Assembly: GCF_001625015.1 (NCBI RefSeq)
Contig: NZ_LVWJ02000014.1
Coordinates: forward strand, 620,001 to 684,000
Reading direction: 5' to 3'
Length of the DNA stretch: 64,000 bases
Source of the DNA: Lewinella sp. 4G2
GTDB lineage: Bacteria > Bacteroidota > Bacteroidia > Chitinophagales > Saprospiraceae
Shown: piece by piece, positions 24,694 through 32,983 of the stretch
Position numbering within the stretch: position 1 is the first letter of the stretch
Layout of the letters: each line of letters starts with the position of its first letter
The notes under the pieces: generated by a model
Database searches by the model: none
What the model was told of the DNA's origin: nothing
The model's input: only the letters and a program-made list of their open reading frames with translations
Made by a program: the position numbers and the translations under genes

Positions 24694-24729
24694 TATATTG
24701 ATAAACAAGCAACTAAACATATACCAACC

Positions 24730-25695
24730 ATGAAGCAATCCATCATCACTGCCTTTCTGGGGCAAACCCGCGACCGATTTTCCGAATACCACCAACCAAC
24801 GGAGTTAGAGCAACGGTTACAGACCGTCCAGCAAATACCCGGCGTGACGGGGGTGGAGGTCGTTTTTCCGTACGAGACCGGGGGCGCTGCCGCGGAGTGC
24901 AAGGCGATGGTGCAAGCGGCAGGACTTGAGTTTGCGGCCATTAACGCTAACATCAAGAAAGAACCGCAATTCGTGCCCGGAGCGCTTAGCCGGCCCAACG
25001 CGGATATCCGCAAGCAAGCCGTGCAGATCATTAAGAACGCCAAGGATTTTGCCCTTGAGGTTGGGGCGCCGCTGGTGAGTTGCTGCCCGCTTTCTGACGG
25101 TTGGGACAACCTCTTCCAGGTGGACTACCCAAAAGCATGGCGCAATATGGCGGACGCACTGGCGGAGGCGGCCGACTACCGGGCCGAGGAAATGCCCCTC
25201 TTCGTGGAGTACAAGATCAACGAAACCCGCGTCAACTGCCAACTCGACTCCTGCGCGAAAACCATCCTGATGCTGAAGGACGTCGGTGTACCCCAAATGG
25301 GCGTTACCGTAGACTTCGGCCACTCCCTCCTCGCCAAGGAAAACCCCGCCCAGGTACTCGCCCTCTGCGAACAGACGGACACGGATTACTACCTCCACAC
25401 GAACGATAATGACCACTACTTTGACTGGGACCTCGTGGCCGGCAGCCGGAACTTCCTGCACACCGTGGAATTCTTCTTCTGGGCCAAGGAATTTGGTTAC
25501 AACAAATACTTCACCGCCGACGCCAGCCCGCGCATCTTCGACATGGTCGATTTCTTCACCGAGCACGCCGCCATGAAAACCGCCATCTGGAACATGGTGG
25601 AACAATTGGACCGCGACAAATACCGCAAATTGATGGCCGAGGAACGGTACTCGGACCTGATGAAGCTCGTCCGCCAAGAGATCTACAAGCTCTGA
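24730..25695 (+). CDS. sugar phosphate isomerase/epimerase family TIM-barrel protein
   Basis: 321 residues from the ATG at 24730; upstream in-frame codons would cross the repeat copy. It looks like a xylose-isomerase-like TIM barrel (AP endonuclease 2 fold): candidate metal ligands lie in PLFVEYKINE (Glu), GVTVDFGHS (Asp, His), LHTNDND and KYFTADASP. Such enzymes isomerise or epimerise free or phosphorylated sugars with a divalent metal. It is third gene of the transporter/lyxose isomerase operon, followed by a strong terminator. The substrate is unknown; L-rhamnose/L-ribulose-type or lyxose-derived sugars are reasonable guesses. Confidence 0.78.
   Translation: MKQSIITAFLGQTRDRFSEYHQPTELEQRLQTVQQIPGVTGVEVVFPYETGGAAAECKAMVQAAGLEFAAINANIKKEPQFVPGALSRPNADIRKQAVQIIKNAKDFALEVGAPLVSCCPLSDGWDNLFQVDYPKAWRNMADALAEAADYRAEEMPLFVEYKINETRVNCQLDSCAKTILMLKDVGVPQMGVTVDFGHSLLAKENPAQVLALCEQTDTDYYLHTNDNDHYFDWDLVAGSRNFLHTVEFFFWAKEFGYNKYFTADASPRIFDMVDFFTEHAAMKTAIWNMVEQLDRDKYRKLMAEERYSDLMKLVRQEIYKL
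24883..24900. repeat. near copy of the 17-bp repeat in the TIM-barrel gene
   Basis: GGCGCTGCCGCGGAGTGC, the consensus with one extra A. It encodes G-A-A-A-E-C in a normal part of the protein, so it may be chance. Confidence 0.3.
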
Positions 25696-25720
25696 TCGAA
25701 AGCCCCCTCTTAGCAATGCA

Positions 25721-25756
25721 AAGCCCGCGACGGAATGGTTCCGTCGCGGGCTTTTT
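25721..25756 (+). terminator. strong terminator after the sugar operon
   Basis: Perfect 15-bp stem AAGCCCGCGACGGAA / TTCCGTCGCGGGCTT with a TGG loop and T5. It lies between convergent genes and is the end of the plus-strand operon. Confidence 0.93.
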
Positions 25757-25785
25757 CGTGGTAGCCAATTGGCTAAAGGATTGAA

Positions 25786-27891
25786 TTAGAAGATCTGAAT
25801 ATCCCCTTCTTCGGAGATCATCAACGGCCGCTCGGTATGATTCGCCTCGATGGAATTATCATCGATGTGCACCACCCGCTCGGCAACGCCACGGCTGTTG
25901 ATGTCTTCCGAGCCATTCTCCAGACGCAGGACACCCCGGGGGCAAACGGCGGAACAAACGCCACAGCCAACACAGCTGGAGCGGACGATGTCCTGCCCCT
26001 TCTGGGCGTAAGCCCGTACGTCGATACCCATTTCGCAGTAGGTGGAGCAGTTGCCACAGCTGATGCACTGGCCTCCGTTCGTTGTGATGCGGAAGCGACT
26101 CTGGAAGCGCTGCACCAAACCGAGATAAGCGGCCAGGGGGCAGCCGAAACGGCACCATACCCGGTTACCCATGAGGGGGTAAAAACCGGTACCGACCACA
26201 CCAGCGAAGCCCGCCCCGATCAGAAAACCGTACCATTTCTGGACGGCTCCCGTGTTACCGAACAGGTAAGCGTCGCTCCCCGTACCGAGCGTCCACAGGT
26301 TGAGGGCAACGATGGCCACCCCAACCCCAATGGCCAGGGAGATACCGAGCCGGCTGATCTCCATCCGGTTCTTGAGGTAGCTGAATAAGGTGAAGGCGAT
26401 ACCCGCCAGCAGAAGAACGGTGAAGACGATTAGGAAGGTCGAGCGGGTAAACCAGTAATCATTATTTGGCAGGAAGGAGTAGATCGTGGCGGCCGTCATC
26501 AGCGTAGCGAAGACGAGGACGCCGTTGATGATGAGGCGCTCGAATTTCCAGGCACGTAGGGACTTATCCGACAGCTGGCGCCAGGGGTCACCCATCGTTT
26601 CGGCGAGGCCGCCACAGCCACAGACCCAACTGCAGTACCAGCGTTTCCCGACGAGGTGGACCATCAGGGGCACGCCGACAATCACGAGGAGGATACCCCA
26701 GAAGAGCATGAACATCCCCAAACTGCCGGGAGAATTGATGAAGCCGTCGATGGACCAACTGTAGAAGAAGTCGTAATCCAGCGGCCAGATATTCTTGAAG
26801 TCGTACCAGGGCTGGTTCAGCGCTACGAGGATCTCGGGGATCATGAACGCAAAGGCCAACTGGAAGAAGAGGACGGAGATCGTCCGGATGATCTGGTACT
26901 TATTGTGGCGGTACTTGGAGATCATCCGTACCCCCATCACGACCATGATCGTGCAGTACATCAGGCCGTAGAGGAACCACTGGCTGGCTTCCCCGCCGGT
27001 ATCCTTGCCGCTGAAGAATTGGTAGATCCCTTCACTGATGGGGCTCACCATGGCTACCCAGGCGATGATGTGGTGGCTCGCCCAGTAGAGCAGGACGTAG
27101 AAGCCAATGAAGTAGATGCCAGCAAAGATGCCGAGGTAGCCGCTGAAGCCTTCCGGCCCGGCATCCCGCGCGTCGCGCCCGAAGGAATGTTGGGCGAACA
27201 GCACGATGGCGATGATGATCAGACCCACCAGCGCCGTAGCTGCCGGCCAGACGTACTTACCGTCCATGTAGTAAAAGCCGTAGGCCAGTACGCCGAGGGT
27301 AGTGGCGGCGAGGAAGAAGCTCCGCCAGCCCAGGTCCAGCCCCTTGGTGAGGGGGTTGTGGTAGATGTGGTCGTGCTTGATCCCTTCGGGAGCGCTGAAT
27401 TTGGGGATGATGTAGAGTAAGCCTCCCAATGCGGCCATACCAAAGGTCAGCAGGAAGAAGAGCCAGGGGGTATTGGAGACGGGGCCCGTCGCGCCATTTT
27501 TAATCCATCCCGTAAGTTGAGATTTGAACTGCCATTCGGGTAACTCCACTTCCCATTTCTGCTTGCCTTCGGGAATACCAACGTCATTTAGGGTAGCATC
27601 CACATCGGCGCGGGCCTGGTAGAATACTTGCTTGAGGGCTTTCTCAGCCGAGAAGGTAGAGGAGTAGCTTTCTTCAAAGAGTCCGTAACGCTCACCAGCA
27701 TTCCGCAGGGCATCCTGGTGCATTTGCCCGATCTCCGGTGCATCATCCTTAGCAAAATTGGCCACCAGGTCGTCGGCGTTGAATGTATAATTATCCAGAC
27801 CCAACATGAAGGTGAAAACCAACAGGGACAGCGCAAACAGCCCGAGGCCGAGGTACTGAAGACCGGTTTTTTTGGTGGAGGTGGAAGGCAT
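25786..27891 (-). CDS. multi-helix membrane polyferredoxin (NapH/NosR-like 4Fe-4S protein)
   Basis: 701 residues with about 12-13 membrane helices. A periplasmic-side domain comes first (residues 30-130), then helices, then the CxxxCxC motif WYCSWVCGCGGLAE typical of NapH/NosR/CcoG-type proteins, a second motif WCRFGCPLAAYLG, and two ferredoxin clusters, CISCGNCSTYCEMG and CVGCGVCSAVCPRG, near the C-terminus. The protein should carry electrons across or along the inner membrane. The neighbouring minus-strand gene encodes a pyridine-nucleotide flavoprotein, so NAD(P)H-to-quinone or NAD(P)H-to-periplasm electron transfer is likely. No denitrification genes are near. The acceptor is unknown. Confidence 0.82.
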   Translation of the reverse strand: MPSTSTKKTGLQYLGLGLFALSLLVFTFMLGLDNYTFNADDLVANFAKDDAPEIGQMHQDALRNAGERYGLFEESYSSTFSAEKALKQVFYQARADVDATLNDVGIPEGKQKWEVELPEWQFKSQLTGWIKNGATGPVSNTPWLFFLLTFGMAALGGLLYIIPKFSAPEGIKHDHIYHNPLTKGLDLGWRSFFLAATTLGVLAYGFYYMDGKYVWPAATALVGLIIIAIVLFAQHSFGRDARDAGPEGFSGYLGIFAGIYFIGFYVLLYWASHHIIAWVAMVSPISEGIYQFFSGKDTGGEASQWFLYGLMYCTIMVVMGVRMISKYRHNKYQIIRTISVLFFQLAFAFMIPEILVALNQPWYDFKNIWPLDYDFFYSWSIDGFINSPGSLGMFMLFWGILLVIVGVPLMVHLVGKRWYCSWVCGCGGLAETMGDPWRQLSDKSLRAWKFERLIINGVLVFATLMTAATIYSFLPNNDYWFTRSTFLIVFTVLLLAGIAFTLFSYLKNRMEISRLGISLAIGVGVAIVALNLWTLGTGSDAYLFGNTGAVQKWYGFLIGAGFAGVVGTGFYPLMGNRVWCRFGCPLAAYLGLVQRFQSRFRITTNGGQCISCGNCSTYCEMGIDVRAYAQKGQDIVRSSCVGCGVCSAVCPRGVLRLENGSEDINSRGVAERVVHIDDNSIEANHTERPLMISEEGDIQIF

Positions 27892-27926
27892 ATTCTAGTT
27901 TTTTTGTAGAGTAGTTGGGTAGTAGC

Positions 27927-27972
27927 GTAGTCTGGTAGTCGGGTAGTACGTACTACCCGACTACCAGACTAC
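27927..27972. repeat. 46-bp perfect palindrome
   Basis: Positions 27927-27949 and 27950-27972 are exact reverse complements with no loop, composed of GTAGTC, TGGTAGTC and GGGTAGTA words. It is preceded at 27911 by a further GTAGTTGGGTAGTAGC tract closely matching the hisF leader. It sits in the 89-bp gap between the flavoprotein and polyferredoxin genes (same strand), 35 bp upstream of the latter's start. Confidence 0.93.
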
Positions 27973-27980
27973 CAGACTAG

Positions 27981-29369
27981 TTACTTGGAAGCTCCAGCAG
28001 AGACGAACGCCCTTGAATTCTTCTTCCCGAAGCCGAGGAAACGGAGGACATTATTCAGGCCGCGTTTCTTCTCCAGCCGCAGCTGCTTACCGGTTTGCTG
28101 GTTGTAGAGGGCGACGACTTCGTGCTCGTACTCTTTGTAGAATTCAGGGTCGAAATTGGCCATGCCGAGGTCCTGCAGGACGGTCTCTACGTGGGCGCCG
28201 TCCAGGATCCATTTTTCGCAGACTTCGTGTCGGTAGCGGATGCCCATCAGGTTGAATCCACGGATCTGCCCCGTACTGGCTTCGTAGTTGATGCGGATGG
28301 CCTTTTCGCCATCCGGGTGCTCCCAGTAGAGGCTGGCCAGACCGTCGCGGCCGTGGGCGGGCACTTCGCCGTAGACCTGGTACTCGAGGTCGATGAACTT
28401 GGCGGAGTTGAACCATACGCCGGGGTCGTAGGCCGTCCGGCGGCCCAGGATGTTGTAGGCGACGGTTTCCCCCATCATGCGCCCGGTGTACCAGATGGCT
28501 TCGATGGGCCGACGGCCGGCGCGGGGCTCGCGGAGTTCGGCGCAGTCCCCAATGGCGTAGACATCCGGGGCGGACGTTTGCAGGTAGTTATCCACCTTGA
28601 TGCCGCGGCCGAGTTCAAGGCCGTCGGCATCCCGCAAAAAGTCAATGTTGGGGTGTACGCCGGCGGTGAGGCCGACGAACTGGGCTTCGATGGTCTCCCC
28701 ACCCTTAGTGGTGATAGAGCCAGCCGCACCGGTTCCGTCGTCGTGGATGGTATCCAGCTCCGTATCGTGGCGCAGATCGATGTGGTGGCTCTTGATGTGG
28801 CGGCTCACCATCTGGCTTTCCTCCGGTGGCAGGGCGTTGGACCAGTAAGAGCTCTCCCGGACCAGCAACTTGACGGGAATCTGCCGGCTGTGCAGCATCT
28901 CCGCGAGCTCGATGCCGATGAGGCCGCCACCGACTACGACGGCCTGCTTAATGGCATCCGTGTGGTCTTCGAGGTATTCCAGGTCCTGGGCGGAGACCAT
29001 CCCGCCGACGCGCTCGAGGTCCTGCCCCGGCCAGCCGAATTTGTTCCAGGTGGAGCCGGTGGCGAGGATGAGTTTATCGTAGGCCATCGTGGTGCCGCCG
29101 CCGAATTGCAGTTGCTTTTTGTCCGTCAGGACACGCTCCACGTAGGCCCGCTTCAGGTCGATGCGGTTCTTTTCCCAGAAGAAGGGTTCGTAGGGCATGA
29201 GGTCCTCCATTCGCTGGTGGCCCATGTAGACGTACATCAGGGCGGTGCGGGAGAAGAAGTAGTCGGTTTCGGCGGAGATCAGGGTGATGCGGACGTCGTC
29301 GTCCAGCTTACGGAGCCAGCGGGCGGCCGTGACGCCGGCAATTCCATTTCCAATGATCGCTACGTGCAT
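27981..29369 (-). CDS. FAD-dependent pyridine nucleotide oxidoreductase
   Basis: 462 residues from the ATG at 29369, which gives the canonical N-terminus MHVAIIGNGIAGVTAARWL (FAD Rossmann motif); the longer frame to 29447 adds 26 unlikely residues. The NAD(P) motif is AVVVGGGLIGIELAEML, and the second FAD motif TSAPDVYAIGDCAEL. The fold resembles rubredoxin/nitrite-reductase-type NAD(P)H oxidoreductases. It has a C-terminal region of about 100 residues (EVCEKWILDGAHVETVLQDL onward) that ends in a basic tail. It probably feeds electrons to the membrane polyferredoxin just downstream. Confidence 0.85.
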   Translation of the reverse strand: MHVAIIGNGIAGVTAARWLRKLDDDVRITLISAETDYFFSRTALMYVYMGHQRMEDLMPYEPFFWEKNRIDLKRAYVERVLTDKKQLQFGGGTTMAYDKLILATGSTWNKFGWPGQDLERVGGMVSAQDLEYLEDHTDAIKQAVVVGGGLIGIELAEMLHSRQIPVKLLVRESSYWSNALPPEESQMVSRHIKSHHIDLRHDTELDTIHDDGTGAAGSITTKGGETIEAQFVGLTAGVHPNIDFLRDADGLELGRGIKVDNYLQTSAPDVYAIGDCAELREPRAGRRPIEAIWYTGRMMGETVAYNILGRRTAYDPGVWFNSAKFIDLEYQVYGEVPAHGRDGLASLYWEHPDGEKAIRINYEASTGQIRGFNLMGIRYRHEVCEKWILDGAHVETVLQDLGMANFDPEFYKEYEHEVVALYNQQTGKQLRLEKKRGLNNVLRFLGFGKKNSRAFVSAGASK

Positions 29370-29597
29370 GCGGATAAAGCTTAAGGTCGTTCGGATATAC
29401 TGCCTCCAAACTACGGAAGCACCGGTTAAATTCAGGAATATGGGCAAATCTTGTTAGGCCCGGCCCGTTCATTCACCCGGAAGTCTGGTAAAAGTGTAGG
29501 ATTGCCGACCCCCGGCGGTTGCATAAATCGCCCGTTCGGTGATCAATTTGTCCTCAGTTTGCTTTCGCTTCACTCGCGTGGTGTATCGCCGAGCCCT

Positions 29598-29605
29598 TAC
29601 CTTTG
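29598..29605 (+). promoter_or_regulatory. -7 promoter element of glyA
   Basis: TACCTTTG, exact Bacteroidota -7 match, 49 bp before the ATG at 29654. No good -33 TTG at the usual spacing. Confidence 0.45.
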
Positions 29606-29653
29606 CGCCTAAGCTAACAACCACCGCCGCCGCGCGGTATAAATACTGGGATA

Positions 29654-30943
29654 ATGGGAAGAGATACCGCCGTTTTCAACCTCATCAACGAAGAGCTCGA
29701 GCGCCAGCGCAACGGCATTGAGTTGATCGCCTCCGAAAACTTCACCTCCGCCGCCGTCATCGAAGCGATGGGCAGTTGCCTGACCAATAAGTACGCCGAA
29801 GGCTACCCCGGTAAGCGCTACTACGGTGGTTGCGAAGTGGTAGACCAGGTAGAACAACTCGCCATCGACCGCCTCTGCGAACTATTCGGTGCGGAATACG
29901 CCAACGTGCAGCCCCACTCTGGCGCTCAGGCCAACGCGGCCGTCTTTCTCGCCTGCCTCAAGCCCGGTGATAAGACCCTCGGTTTTAGCCTTGCGCACGG
30001 CGGCCACCTGAGCCACGGACACCCGGCCAACTTTTCCGGAAAGCACTTCGAGGCTCACTTCTACGGCGTCGAGGAAGCCACCGGTTTGGTGGATATGGAT
30101 AAGGTCGCCGAAAAGGCCCGCGAAGTCCAACCAAAAATGATCATCTGTGGTGCCTCGGCCTACTCCCGCGACTGGGATTACGCCCGCTTCCGCGAGATCG
30201 CCGACGAGGTCGGTGCCATCCTCCTCGCCGACATCGCTCACCCCGCCGGCCTCATCGCCGCCGGTTTACTGAACGATCCCCTACCCCACTGCCACATCGT
30301 GACGTCCACTACCCACAAGACTCTCCGTGGCCCCCGCGGTGGCATCATCATGATGGGTAAGGATTTTGATAATCCCTTCGGCAAGAAGTTCAAGAGTGGC
30401 AAACTCTACAAAATGAGCCGTTTGCTCAACGGCGCCGTCTTCCCCGGCATGCAGGGTGGCCCGTTGGAGCACGTTATTGCGGCTAAAGCGGTTGCCTTCG
30501 GCGAAAGCCTGACGGACGAGTGGAAGGCCTACGGCAAGCAGGTCATCGCCAACGCCCAGGCGATGGCGCAAGCGCTCGTCGATAAAGGGTACCACATCAT
30601 CTCCGGTGGCACCGACAACCACTCCATGCTCATCGATCTCTCCAACAAGGACGTGACCGGTACCCAGGCGGAGGACGCGCTCAACGCCGCCCACATCACC
30701 CTCAACAAGAACATGGTGCCCTTCGACAAGAAGACAGCCATGAACCCCTCCGGCATCCGGATCGGTACGGCGGCGGTAACCACCCGTGGCTTTACGGAAG
30801 CCGACTGCGTGAAGACGGTGGAGTGGATCGACCGAATCATCAACGACGTGGAAAATGAGGAAGTGATCGCTGCAGTGCGTGAGGAAGTGCACGCGTTTAT
30901 GCAGAATTTCCCGCTGTACGAAAAGGCGGCGGTTATGGCGTAA
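29654..30943 (+). CDS. glyA: serine hydroxymethyltransferase
   Basis: 429 residues, normal length for the bacterial enzyme. It opens with the family block [14 protein letters not shown]. The PLP lysine is Lys222 in [13 protein letters not shown]; the PLP-binding Asp and His are in LADIAHPAG. Other blocks are [14 protein letters not shown] and [20 protein letters not shown]. The enzyme interconverts serine and glycine with tetrahydrofolate as one-carbon carrier, in the cytoplasm. It is monocistronic, with its own -7 box and a strong terminator. It also supplies glycine, which mycosporine-glycine synthesis needs, although the genes are 20 kb apart. Confidence 0.97.
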   Translation: MGRDTAVFNLINEELERQRNGIELIASENFTSAAVIEAMGSCLTNKYAEGYPGKRYYGGCEVVDQVEQLAIDRLCELFGAEYANVQPHSGAQANAAVFLACLKPGDKTLGFSLAHGGHLSHGHPANFSGKHFEAHFYGVEEATGLVDMDKVAEKAREVQPKMIICGASAYSRDWDYARFREIADEVGAILLADIAHPAGLIAAGLLNDPLPHCHIVTSTTHKTLRGPRGGIIMMGKDFDNPFGKKFKSGKLYKMSRLLNGAVFPGMQGGPLEHVIAAKAVAFGESLTDEWKAYGKQVIANAQAMAQALVDKGYHIISGGTDNHSMLIDLSNKDVTGTQAEDALNAAHITLNKNMVPFDKKTAMNPSGIRIGTAAVTTRGFTEADCVKTVEWIDRIINDVENEEVIAAVREEVHAFMQNFPLYEKAAVMA

Positions 30944-30962
30944 TGGCCTATTCTTCTCCAAT

Positions 30963-31000
30963 AAAAATCCCCGCGCGACAATCGTCACGCGGGGATTTTT
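30963..31000. terminator. bidirectional terminator between glyA and the Uma2 gene
   Basis: AAAAATCCCCGCG / CGCGGGGATTTTT perfect 13-bp arms around a 12-nt loop. It has A-run and T-run flanks, so it can end both convergent transcripts. Confidence 0.93.
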
Positions 31001-31008
31001 CGTAGGTG

Positions 31009-31611
31009 CTATTTAAAGACTACACCCAAGTCGATTTCCAGATCCGGGAAAACAGTACTCGTTAGCGTATCCAGTATATTGAGGGGACGCAGGCCGATAA
31101 ACTTTCCGGCCTCGTTCAGGACGAAAACGTGGAGGGTATCTTCTCCCGGGTAGACGACCCAGTATTCCAGCACGCCGGCTTCTTCGTATAGTTCGTACTT
31201 CTCCCGTACTTCGCGCTTTGGATTGCCGGGGGAGAGTATTTCCACGACAAGGTCGGGGGCGCCGTTACAACCTTGCTGATCGAGCTTGCTCTCATCACAT
31301 ACCACGCATAGATCGGGTTGGACGACAGTGTCGGGCTTACCTTTTTTATTCGTGATTGGTAAGCGAACATCGAACGGGGCACTAAAAAGCGTGCACCCCG
31401 AATTTTTCAAGTACTGGTACAGCTCACCTTGTAATACCGAGGATATTTCTTGATGTCTTCGATTTGGAGCGGGGAGAAGCTCCATGGGGATTCCGCGATA
31501 CAACTCTACCCGCTCGGGAAACGTCCACGACATATAATCCTGGTAGGTATAGTAGCCGTTAGGATCGAGGTCACTAAAACTAGTAATCTTGGCACTCGTT
31601 GTAGCTTGCAT
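31009..31611 (-). CDS. Uma2 family protein (PD-(D/E)XK nuclease-like)
   Basis: 200 residues, usual for Uma2 (DUF820) proteins. The fold has the restriction-endonuclease-like core: PNRRHQEISSVLQGEL, then the acidic VVQPDLCVVCDE and PDLVVEILSPGNPKREVREKYELYEEAGV, where Asp, Glu and Lys would be the catalytic set. The end reads EYWVVYPGEDTLHVF. Uma2 proteins are found in many paralogous copies in cyanobacteria and Bacteroidota, and a role in DNA processing is suspected but unproven. Single gene, convergent with glyA. Confidence 0.85.
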   Translation of the reverse strand: MQATTSAKITSFSDLDPNGYYTYQDYMSWTFPERVELYRGIPMELLPAPNRRHQEISSVLQGELYQYLKNSGCTLFSAPFDVRLPITNKKGKPDTVVQPDLCVVCDESKLDQQGCNGAPDLVVEILSPGNPKREVREKYELYEEAGVLEYWVVYPGEDTLHVFVLNEAGKFIGLRPLNILDTLTSTVFPDLEIDLGVVFK

Positions 31612-31672
31612 CAGCGGGTAATTTGGTTAGTCAATATACAAACGTTTCCGCCCTAACTCAAAGTTTGCCACC

Positions 31673-32890
31673 TTGCTTTACCTCCATGTTCCCTTTTGCA
31701 AGCAGGCCTGCTCTTACTGCAATTTCCACTTCAGTACGAGTATGAAGACACGACCGGGAGTGCTGGAGGGAATGCACAAGGAATTAAAACTTCGACGCCA
31801 CGAGCTATCAGAGGACCAAGTCCCTTCGATCTACTTCGGCGGCGGTACGCCGAGCCTACTCACTGATGAAGAACTATCGGCCTTTTTCCAGGTATTTGAA
31901 GATGCAAGCTATTTAGCTGCACTGCTGCCTCCGGCGGTGGGCGCTCACGCAGGTGCCATGGAATTGGATAAGAGCGGAGCGGGACCGGTAGAGATCACCC
32001 TCGAAGCCAATCCTGACGACCTCGACGAAAGGACCATCCAAACCCTCGCCGCCTCCCCCGTCAACCGGCTGAGTATCGGTATCCAATCTTTCTTTGAGGC
32101 CGACCTTCAATTCATGAACCGGGCCCACAACGCCGCCGAAGCCCGCACCGCCGTGGAAAAAGTAAACCGGGCGGGCTTCCACGACGTGAGTATCGACCTC
32201 ATCTACGGCGGCCAGACCACCACCGACGAGATGTGGGCCGAAAACCTCCGCATCGCCACCGACCTCGGTGTGACCCACATCTCCGCCTACGCCCTAACGG
32301 TAGAACCCCGGACCGCCCTCGGCGTCCAGGTAGAAAAAGGGAAGGTCGCCGGCACGGATGACGCCAAGTTCGAACGCCACTTCGATATGCTCGTCGATCA
32401 CCTCACCGGCCACGGCTACCGCCACTACGAAGTAAGCAACTTCTGCCTTCCGGGCCACGCCTCCAAACACAACTCCGGCTACTGGTCCGGCCAGCCCTAC
32501 CTGGGGATCGGCCCCGGCGCCCACGGCTTTGATGGGGACCGCGTCCGCCGCTGGAACGTCAGTAACAACGCCGCCTACGCTAAAGCCCTGGCGGAAATCT
32601 CTACACCGGAAGACCTAGCCGCCGCCGAGGGTTTCCTCTACGAAACGGAAACCCTGACCGACCGGGACCGGTACAACGAGTACATCATGACCGCCCTGCG
32701 GCGTGACGAAGGCGTCCAACTCACCGAACTACAACGCTTGTTCGGGGCAAAGGCCGTCCCCTACTTCGCCAAAAGCCAGGAGGGCAACGTTGCGGCGGGC
32801 CTGTTTCAGGACGTCAGCCAGGGCCACTACCGCCTCTCCCGGGCCGGCATCATGCGGGCTGACGGTATTGCGGCGGATGGGTTCCAATAG
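31673..32890 (+). CDS. hemW: radical SAM protein HemW (heme chaperone, coproporphyrinogen oxidase-like)
   Basis: 405 residues. The start is TTG at 31673 because no ATG or GTG occurs between the upstream stop (31628) and the conserved N-terminus MLYLHVPFCKQACSYCNFHF, which holds the CxxxCxxC cluster motif. HemW-typical blocks are IYFGGGTPSLL, EITLEANPDDL, RLSIGIQSF, SIDLIYGGQTTT, ISAYALTVE, YEVSNF and YLGIGPGAHGF. An insertion of roughly 20-25 residues (about 80-104, Ala/Gly-rich, including a degenerate 17-bp repeat) precedes VEITLEANP. HemW binds heme and is thought to deliver it to respiratory proteins. Confidence 0.92.
   Translation: MLYLHVPFCKQACSYCNFHFSTSMKTRPGVLEGMHKELKLRRHELSEDQVPSIYFGGGTPSLLTDEELSAFFQVFEDASYLAALLPPAVGAHAGAMELDKSGAGPVEITLEANPDDLDERTIQTLAASPVNRLSIGIQSFFEADLQFMNRAHNAAEARTAVEKVNRAGFHDVSIDLIYGGQTTTDEMWAENLRIATDLGVTHISAYALTVEPRTALGVQVEKGKVAGTDDAKFERHFDMLVDHLTGHGYRHYEVSNFCLPGHASKHNSGYWSGQPYLGIGPGAHGFDGDRVRRWNVSNNAAYAKALAEISTPEDLAAAEGFLYETETLTDRDRYNEYIMTALRRDEGVQLTELQRLFGAKAVPYFAKSQEGNVAAGLFQDVSQGHYRLSRAGIMRADGIAADGFQ
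31940..31956. repeat. degenerate 17-bp dispersed repeat inside hemW
   Basis: GGCGCTCACGCAGGTGC, 15 of 17 identical to the consensus (CA instead of GC in the middle), in a hemW insertion and read as G-A-H-A-G-A. Could be chance, but its location in an extra segment is suggestive. Confidence 0.4.
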
Positions 32891-32983
32891 TTAACACCTC
32901 CCAAACGGCCGTTCACTTCCTCGGCGGGGGAACTAACTTTCCAGCGTCGACGCTCCCTCAAGTCCGGAAGTAACCCATTGCGT

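Noticed and set aside
24883-24900. full copy of the 17-bp repeat inside the TIM-barrel gene
   Set aside because: One inserted base and a normal protein context; kept only as a low-confidence near copy.
28095-29384. 429-codon open frame antisense to the flavoprotein gene
   Set aside because: Shadow frame; the other strand has full FAD and NAD motifs.
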